A stretch of DNA of 10,814 bases from JBBTRP01 sp038065125 (lineage in GTDB: Bacteria > Patescibacteriota > Patescibacteriia > JACQRZ01): NCBI GenBank assembly GCA_038065125.1, contig JBBTRP010000022.1:1-10814 (forward strand), in the 5' to 3' direction. Both the position numbers and the translations under genes were made by a program. A model generated the notes under the pieces. That model did no database searches. It was not told where the DNA came from and saw only the letters and a list, made by a program, of their open reading frames with translations. Shown here piece by piece: positions 6,848 to 10,814 of this stretch; position 1 is the first letter of the stretch, and the number at the start of each line of letters is the position of its first letter.

Positions 6848-7163
6848 AGATAATCCTTTGCTCTTCAAGAATCTGTTCTTTTAGCAATGGATGCAGCGCC
6901 TTATAGGTAACCAGATCAACCTTCTTTCCGATATTCTTTTCCAAATCAAACTTCATGCCGACGAACGCAAAAAGACCCATACGTTTTTTTTTGTCGAGTT
7001 CGACAAGAATATCGACGTCGCTTGACTTACTGGCTGTTCCACGGGCCAACGAACCGAATACGGCAGCCTTTTTTACTCCATAACGCCGAAAAACCGGTGC
7101 CGATTTTTTCCGTACATCCGCTATGTGCGCACGGTTCTTTTTGTCTTTTAAGGAAATATCCAT
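6831..7163 (-). CDS. mntA: MntA-like nucleotidyltransferase antitoxin
   Basis: Minimal nucleotidyltransferase of the MNT family, the antitoxin partner of HepT, which neutralises it by transferring AMP. 110 aa. The GSx10DxD motif is intact: G37-S38, then D49 and D51 (SSDVDILVE), and the third acidic residue is probably D83 (KKVDLVT). The N-terminal 25 residues are a charged helix. It is the first gene of the pair, which is the more common order for this family. The ATG has only a weak ribosome binding site. A promoter-like sequence lies about 35 bases upstream, directly against the relic of a kinase gene. Confidence 0.9.
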   Translation of the reverse strand: MDISLKDKKNRAHIADVRKKSAPVFRRYGVKKAAVFGSLARGTASKSSDVDILVELDKKKRMGLFAFVGMKFDLEKNIGKKVDLVTYKALHPLLKEQILEEQRIIYEKKS

Positions 7164-7196
7164 AAAAAGCCATTCTTTATTTTATTTATACACTAC

Positions 7197-7225
7197 AATA
7201 TACCATTGCCCGTCCAGAGGCGCAA
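7197..7225 (-). promoter_or_regulatory. Candidate promoter of mntA-hepT
   Basis: On the minus strand TTGCGC (7220-7225) and TATATT (7197-7202) are spaced by 17 bases. The -10 matches the consensus at 5 of 6 positions and the -35 at 3 of 6. The start site would be near 7190, leaving a leader of about 27 bases. TATA-rich half-sites overlap the -10 and could bind an autoregulator, but this is speculative. Confidence 0.45.
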
Positions 7226-7235
7226 AACCTCCCCC

Positions 7236-7344
7236 CTACGCCAGACTCTTCTCGCCTTGGATTGCTGTGCAGCCGCCAAGCGGGAGGGTGACGAAGATTG
7301 TCGTGCCTTTGTTCTCTGCCGACTCAAACCGTACCGTGCCGCCG
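7236..7344 (-). pseudogene. 3' remnant of a second histidine kinase gene
   Basis: On the minus strand this encodes the last 35 codons of a kinase, in frame to a stop: GGTVRFESAENKGTT, then IFVTLPLGG, then CTAIQGEKSLA. Against the intact kinase (8892-9000) I count 13 differing bases in 108, of which most are synonymous and only three change the residue (V/A, F/I, A/G). The fragment therefore diverged as a working gene before it was truncated. The match stops abruptly at 7344, inside the ATPase domain, where cyclo-ligase-like sequence begins on the other strand. Confidence 0.85.
7240..7265 (-). repeat. Kinase 3'-end repeat, copy 2
   Basis: The 26-base core equivalent to 4739-4764 and 8896-8921, with four differences from the intact kinase copy. 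Two of these damage the CCAAG/CTTGG inverted repeat. It forms the end of the kinase remnant and lies just upstream of the mntA promoter. Confidence 0.75.
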
Positions 7345-7464
7345 CTTGAAAAAAATCCTTGGGATGAGCCCATGGACTGGCTTCTCATCAATGGTCACAA
7401 CCATTGGCGAACGCTCCGCTACGAAAATCCTGATCGTGCCTATTTTCCGATACTTTCATTGTAG
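7344..7464 (+). pseudogene. 3' remnant of a cyclo-ligase-like gene
   Basis: In the plus-strand frame this reads LEKNPWDEPMDWLLING, then HNHWRTL and about 15 more residues to a TAG at 7462-7464. It parallels the C-terminus of the gene at 3019-3456 (LEKKPHDEPMDALLIH, then AWELL). Only this tail is present. The nucleotide-binding signature (GGGWYDRFL in the intact gene) is missing because the preceding bases are kinase sequence. The substitutions relative to the intact gene are too many for a recent copy, so it probably comes from another paralogue or lineage. Its last 25 bases overlap the end of the convergent 7440-8015 gene. Confidence 0.7.
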
Positions 7465-8015
7465 ACGCGCCATGCTTCCTGCGCATCCACGGCTTCACGC
7501 GCATACGCCGCATCGGGTGTCCAAAATTTCGAATGCCGCTCAGTATACTTCGCATCTTTAAAAAAAATAGGTGAACTTGTTACGCTTACATCTCTAAAAA
7601 CGCGCACACCGGTTCCCGCGTCATGAAATACCCGAAGTATCTTGGCGTCGAGCCACTCATAGCCGGACAAATGTGTGTCATCAACCAAAAGCACTCGCTC
7701 TTCCCGTCTCGCAGGATCGAAAATCTTCAATGCCCAATACCGGTCCCCATCTTCTCCGTATTCCTCAAAGACGTCTTGAATAAACGCGATGTATGTCTTG
7801 TCCGGCGAAAAAGTAAACTGTGAACGCTCGCTGTTTGGATCTTCACTGCTCGCAACTCGGTGTGGATATCCTGTTGCATTTTTTAACTGCGCAACAAGAC
7901 TCTCAATGATATCTTTCTGAAACTCTGTTCGCACGAAAAAGAGTGCAATGATAGTCACGCAAACTACCCATGAGAAAAGAAGGGCTAGGATGCATGTTCG
8001 CCGTTCGCCGCTCAT
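7440..8015 (-). CDS. Membrane-anchored extracytoplasmic protein, candidate inhibitor of the SleB-like effector
   Basis: 191 aa of no family that I recognise. A short basic N-terminus (MSGERR) and one hydrophobic segment (about 8-28) predict an N-in anchor with the rest outside the membrane. No lipobox precedes C8 or C19, and no clear signal-peptidase site is seen. Residues 65-145 hold beta strands with FSPDKTYIAFIQD and WALKIFDPARREERVLL, reminiscent of a propeller blade of TolB/DPP type, too few for a whole propeller. The C-terminus is helical. TAG-GCT-ATG leaves 3 bases between the hydrolase stop and this start, so translation is coupled. The same order, hydrolase then signal-anchored domain, recurs fused at 4790-6475. 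The role as an immunity protein is inferred from this order and location only. Confidence 0.65.
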   Translation of the reverse strand: MSGERRTCILALLFSWVVCVTIIALFFVRTEFQKDIIESLVAQLKNATGYPHRVASSEDPNSERSQFTFSPDKTYIAFIQDVFEEYGEDGDRYWALKIFDPARREERVLLVDDTHLSGYEWLDAKILRVFHDAGTGVRVFRDVSVTSSPIFFKDAKYTERHSKFWTPDAAYAREAVDAQEAWRVYNESIGK

Positions 8016-8018
8016 AGC

Positions 8019-8885
8019 CTAATTCGGACTCCAATAGAACGACGTGTCGTCGATCTTTTTTAAAAATCTGCCTTTCGGAACGATATTGGATATGAACCAA
8101 CCCCGATCGATTCCTTTCCCGTGAAAATGTGTTGCTTTTGAAGGATTCTGAATCGAACCACCCAAGAGTCCCCATGCCACATCATACGATTCTTTCCATG
8201 CGGCCTTTCTTGATCGGCCGACGTTTTTCAGCGGGTCGATAACCTTTCTGAAATTCGAATCCTTTTCCCTGAACGGATCATACTGCCCCTTTTGAAGGAT
8301 TACATCCTTGACGGTGCCCGGCCACGCTTTCGCACTCACACGATTCAATACCGATCCGCCAACAAAAATTTTTGTACCTCGCGATTGATTCTCGGCTTCG
8401 CCAAAAATGAGCCGTGCAAAAAGAATGTCGTCCGGATCATCACGGAAGTCCCCCGTCCAGCGCGGATCATTAGCAGTCGGAATGCGTTTCTTTGCCGTGC
8501 GCGCAATGTTCGCTTCGATGACGATCTCGAATCGGGCTATTTTTTTCGTCAGGAACCCGCGGGACTCCCGCACGTCGACTGGAAAAACTGATCGCTGGGG
8601 GAATGACGCGGCCGGATTGATTTTGAATGTTGTGTTGAGGTTTTCTGTGTCCGGAAAAAGAATATCGCGCTCAGTCACGCGGATCACTATCGGAATCGCT
8701 AGAATCTTTTCGCCCAGAGCCGCCCTGCCGATCTCGACATTCGGCTTCACGCTCGCGCCCGGTTTCAGCTTCGTCTCGAATCTCGTCGGTGCTCCAAAAA
8801 CCTCAATCTCAACTCGAATGTCATTACCGATCGATTTACCCGTATATCGGATCTCGGCAAGTGTGAGAACGATTCTTCTACGCAT
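8019..8885 (-). CDS. SleB-like cell-wall hydrolase with the shared N-terminal domain
   Basis: 288 aa. Residues 1-127 are the same beta-rich domain as in the 4790-6475 protein, roughly three quarters identical by eye with no gaps. After a linker, residues about 153-286 belong to the SleB/CwlJ (Hydrolase_2) family, which cuts the glycan strand or acts on the peptide side of peptidoglycan. The block ILFARLIFGEAENQSRG carries the likely catalytic E163. VGGSVLNRVSAKAWPGTVKDV, which should be read in two parts (175-184 and 185-195), and QKGQYDPF (198-205) are typical of the family, as are HFHG (253-256) and the final FYW. No signal peptide is visible although the substrate is outside the cell, so the N-terminal domain may direct export or delivery. 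It starts 6 bases after the kinase stop, so it is probably in the kinase operon. Confidence 0.85.
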   Translation of the reverse strand: MRRRIVLTLAEIRYTGKSIGNDIRVEIEVFGAPTRFETKLKPGASVKPNVEIGRAALGEKILAIPIVIRVTERDILFPDTENLNTTFKINPAASFPQRSVFPVDVRESRGFLTKKIARFEIVIEANIARTAKKRIPTANDPRWTGDFRDDPDDILFARLIFGEAENQSRGTKIFVGGSVLNRVSAKAWPGTVKDVILQKGQYDPFREKDSNFRKVIDPLKNVGRSRKAAWKESYDVAWGLLGGSIQNPSKATHFHGKGIDRGWFISNIVPKGRFLKKIDDTSFYWSPN

Positions 8886-8891
8886 ACAGAT

Positions 8892-10565
8892 TTACGCCAA
8901 GCTCTTTTCGCCTTGGATCGCTGTGCAGCCTGCAAGCGGAAGGGTGACGAAGAATGTCGTGCCTTTGTTCTCGACCGATTCAAACCGCACCGTGCCGCCG
9001 CATAGCTCGATTGCGGACTTCACGATATACAGCCCCAGGCCCGAACCTTCGGTGTTTGATGAGGCGGCGTTAGAAGCGCGGAAAAATTTTTGGAAGAGCT
9101 TGTCTTGTTCAGCTTTCGGAATGCCGATGCCCTCGTCTTTCACAGTGAGCGCGGCGTCCGTGTTCTGTTTTTTAATCGTGATGGTAAGTTTTTTCCCGTC
9201 GCGGTTATACTTGATACCGTTGGAAATAATATTATGAATCGCCTTTGCGATGACACCCGCGTCCAGATTGATCAAGGGGAGCGTGTCGTATTGTTCGATC
9301 ACTTTGAGTTTTTTATGCTCGGCGATGGGGTGAAACTCGTGCACGATATCTTTGACCAGCGCGACAAAGTCGCAGGGTTTAGGGTCGATTCCGACGCGCT
9401 TCTCCTCAAGTCGCGACACGTTGAGGAGTTCGTTGACCAGTTTCACGAGTTTGCCGTTTTCAATTTGCAGTTCTCCGATCGTCTCCTTTTGGTCTTTTGA
9501 GAGCTTGCCCTTCTCCCCGGTCGCCAAAAACTCCAACGCCCACTTCGTCGCAGTCAGCGGCGTTCGCAGCTGATGCGACGCGACGGAGATAAACTCCGAC
9601 TTCATCTTATCAAGACCTTTGAGCTCCTCGTTTTTGATCTGGAGCTGCTTGGTCGCTTCATGTAGTTGTTGATTGAGTGATTCAATCTTTTCGCGCTTCC
9701 TGATCACGCTCGTAACACTTTTGATAAGGAAGAAGCCGAACGCGGAGATAAGCGCAAAAATGCAAAATCGCAGCACGAACTCCCCGAATGTCTTAAAAAA
9801 GAGCATGTCAACAAATGAAAGGATTGTTGTCGCGACAACAAGAATTTGCGCCGTAACAATCTTAATATCCAAGAGTTGGTATTTCACGATGGCATAGGCG
9901 ATTGTCGGCACGACGATCAGTGCGGTAAGCGTCGGACCAATCCAAATATGTCGCCATTCATTAAAGAAGGGGGAGGGCAGGAGAAGATTGAAAAAGACAC
10001 CAAAAATTTCTCCACCAAAAAATACTCCGAGGAAAGTAAAGATTAATTGTTTTTTTAATAGCCCTTGCGTTCGTAGATATTTGGTGAAGAGATAAAAATG
10101 TGCAGAAAGAAAATATGCGAGAAAACATATGGCATATAAAAGCCATCCTGTTGAAGAAATATTAGCTGCAGTTCCCCAGTCTTCCTGTCGTAACCCTTGC
10201 ACGAGAAAGTTTGTGAAACCGATAAGAAACGAAAAAAGAATCGTGAAAGAAAAATGCGCTATATAGTCGATACGACTAATACGCTGTCCGAGAGGAAAAA
10301 TGCGGCCGAAATAAAAAAAAGAAAGTCCGATAAACAGCGCGGAAATGTAGGCGGCCTTCATCCAAAACAACAATACCTGCGGCTGCTCCGCGGTCCGATA
10401 GCCCATGATCGTCAGCGTCCAGATCCCGAGACTGAACGCGAATAGTCCGAAAAAAAGATTCGAGCGATTCTTTTCTTTCCGAGCAGCAAATAAAACCACG
10501 CTCCCAAGCGTAAAGTCTAGGAGAGTCCCAAGGATCAGGGCGACGAATGTCAGGTCTGCTTCCAC
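8892..10565 (-). CDS. Membrane sensor histidine kinase
   Basis: 557 aa from the chosen start. About eight or nine membrane segments fill residues 7-284 and resemble the 7TM/MASE-like sensor regions common in this group. A coiled-coil linker (about 286-320) leads to HisKA with FISVASHQLRTPL and phospho-acceptor H331. The ATPase domain has N449 (ISNGIKYN), DEGIGI (477-482), FQKFF and GSGLGL (507-512), so catalysis looks intact. No receiver or output domain is fused. After the normal end (FFVTLPLA) it carries a tail, GCTAIQGEKSLA, whose coding sequence is repeated twice more in the window. The GTG at 10565 is preferred over a GTG at 10649 because a promoter and a terminator-like hairpin lie between them. 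It precedes the SleB-like gene by 6 bases. Confidence 0.88.
   Translation of the reverse strand: MEADLTFVALILGTLLDFTLGSVVLFAARKEKNRSNLFFGLFAFSLGIWTLTIMGYRTAEQPQVLLFWMKAAYISALFIGLSFFYFGRIFPLGQRISRIDYIAHFSFTILFSFLIGFTNFLVQGLRQEDWGTAANISSTGWLLYAICFLAYFLSAHFYLFTKYLRTQGLLKKQLIFTFLGVFFGGEIFGVFFNLLLPSPFFNEWRHIWIGPTLTALIVVPTIAYAIVKYQLLDIKIVTAQILVVATTILSFVDMLFFKTFGEFVLRFCIFALISAFGFFLIKSVTSVIRKREKIESLNQQLHEATKQLQIKNEELKGLDKMKSEFISVASHQLRTPLTATKWALEFLATGEKGKLSKDQKETIGELQIENGKLVKLVNELLNVSRLEEKRVGIDPKPCDFVALVKDIVHEFHPIAEHKKLKVIEQYDTLPLINLDAGVIAKAIHNIISNGIKYNRDGKKLTITIKKQNTDAALTVKDEGIGIPKAEQDKLFQKFFRASNAASSNTEGSGLGLYIVKSAIELCGGTVRFESVENKGTTFFVTLPLAGCTAIQGEKSLA
8896..8921 (-). repeat. Kinase 3'-end repeat, copy 3 (within the intact gene)
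   Basis: The 26-base core within the last codons of the intact kinase. The other copies are at 4739-4764 (one difference) and 7240-7265 (four differences). All three lie in the same orientation and each sits at a cassette boundary, so they form direct repeats spaced about 2.5 and 1.7 kb apart. Confidence 0.8.
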
Positions 10566-10639
10566 AAAAAGAAAAGTCTCTATGTGCAATACGTGTCGGT
10601 ATGCTGTCAGTATACCATACACGCTTGCGCACAGAGACT
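10566..10639 (-). terminator. Long imperfect hairpin with T-rich tail after fabH
   Basis: On the minus strand four paired segments nest around a 9-base loop: AGTCTC/GAGACT, TGTGC/GCACA, CGTGT/ACACG and GGTAT/ATACC, 21 bp in all with small internal loops. The last arm is followed at once by TTTTCTTTTT. This fits a terminator for transcripts coming from the FabH gene. The kinase -10 box lies at the apex, so a transcript started there lacks the 5' arm and could escape termination. Confidence 0.65.
10609..10617 (-). promoter_or_regulatory. Extended -10 promoter of the kinase-hydrolase operon
   Basis: TGG followed by TATACT on the minus strand is an extended -10 element (TGn-TATACT). The -35 region at a 17-base spacing (TCTCTG) is poor, as is usual for extended -10 promoters. 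Transcription would start near 10602, about 37 bases before the GTG at 10565. This supports that start over the upstream GTG. Confidence 0.5.
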
Positions 10640-10649
10640 GGATTGTCAC

Positions 10650-10814
10650 CTAGAGACGGATCAGATGGCCGCCGGCGTGCACGCCCGCGCCAAGCGCCGC
10701 GAATATTGCAAGCTTTCCGCTGCCCAGCTCGACCTTTCCCTGCTCGAGGTCGGTGTCCAAGAGGTAGGGCGTCGCGGCCGCCGAGACGTTCCCGATCACA
10801 TCCACGTTGATCGG
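10650..10814 (-). CDS. fabH: 3-oxoacyl-ACP synthase III-like protein (FabH family), C-terminal 54 residues
   Basis: Partial: the gene continues beyond the window's right edge. The visible frame runs PINVDVIGNVSAAATP, then LLDTDLEQGK, then LAIFAALGAGVHAGGHLIRL and a TAG stop. IGNVSAAATP corresponds to the GNTSAAS block of FabH, whose Asn belongs to the Cys-His-Asn catalytic triad, and the glycine-rich final block is typical of ketoacyl synthase III. Known members start fatty-acid elongation by condensing acetyl-CoA with malonyl-ACP, but related enzymes make other ketides, so the substrate cannot be told from this piece. The stop lies 85 bases from the kinase start. The hairpin between them suggests separate transcription. 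Confidence 0.75.
   Translation of the reverse strand, partial: PINVDVIGNVSAAATPYLLDTDLEQGKVELGSGKLAIFAALGAGVHAGGHLIRL

Noticed and set aside
7389..7406. Perfect 7-bp hairpin (CAATGGT, CACA, ACCATTG)
   Set aside because: It lies inside the cyclo-ligase relic with no T-run on either side, so it is not a terminator; probably chance.
7123..7464. 113-codon plus-strand reading frame across 7123-7464
   Set aside because: It runs antisense through the mntA start and the kinase remnant and ends in the cyclo-ligase relic. It is a chimera of unrelated pieces with no ribosome binding site, so only the relic portion is annotated.
4739..8921. Diversity-generating retroelement template/variable repeats
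   Set aside because: The kinase-end repeats sit at gene ends as in such elements, but the differences are not concentrated at adenines, are mostly silent, and there is no reverse transcriptase in the window.
4739..8921. Integron attC sites or CRISPR repeats
   Set aside because: The repeats lack the AAC/GTT core ends of attC sites, number only three, and are kilobases apart with genes between them, so neither label fits.
8407..9237. 276-codon plus-strand reading frame opposite the hydrolase and the kinase
   Set aside because: Antisense shadow of two well-supported genes; composition is Ser/Arg-rich as expected for a mirror frame, and there is no recognisable domain.
10566..10649. GTG at 10649 as the kinase start
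   Set aside because: The 28 extra codons cover the terminator-like hairpin and the extended -10 promoter, and the membrane region begins only after the GTG at 10565.

Overview
The window looks like a piece of a bacterial chromosome, most probably from a Candidate Phyla Radiation (Patescibacteria) lineage. This is inferred from gene content and style: a PilB-type pilus ATPase beside a single-domain response regulator, a histidine kinase with a long multi-pass membrane N-terminus, many genes without a Shine-Dalgarno site, and many orphan proteins. The standard stop codons fit, and no tRNA, rRNA, CRISPR array or transposase is visible. The C-terminus of a FabH-like synthase at the right edge is slightly unexpected for that group, so the assignment is tentative.

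Left part (1-4730). On the minus strand there is an unrecognised helical protein (63-671), then the PilB/GspE-family ATPase (845-2572), preceded by a CheY-like receiver (2610-2993) that is probably its operon partner. Divergent from these is a short 5-formyltetrahydrofolate cyclo-ligase-like gene (3019-3456, plus strand). It converges on an unrecognised lipoprotein (3509-4630, minus strand) that has its own promoter, a strong ribosome binding site and a terminator.

Right part (4738-10814), the most interesting part. All intact genes are on the minus strand. In transcription order they are: the FabH C-terminus; a membrane histidine kinase; 6 bases later a SleB-type peptidoglycan hydrolase; and 3 bases after that a membrane-anchored partner. 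Next come remnants of a second kinase 3' end and of a second cyclo-ligase 3' end, then a MntA-HepT toxin-antitoxin pair, then a lytic-transglycosylase-like protein fused in frame to a signal peptide and an extracytoplasmic domain. A third short copy of the kinase 3' end closes the region.

The two hydrolases share a gap-free N-terminal domain of about 125 residues (roughly three quarters identical by eye) and then carry unrelated peptidoglycan-cutting domains. This is the layout of polymorphic effectors with exchangeable catalytic ends, each followed by a candidate extracytoplasmic inhibitor. Copies of the kinase 3' end bound each cassette, which suggests stepwise cassette insertion or unequal recombination at that site. 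My working hypothesis is a sensor-kinase-linked, cell-wall-targeting effector/immunity locus, possibly used against host or competitor cells. The alternative is that these are ordinary envelope-remodelling enzymes.
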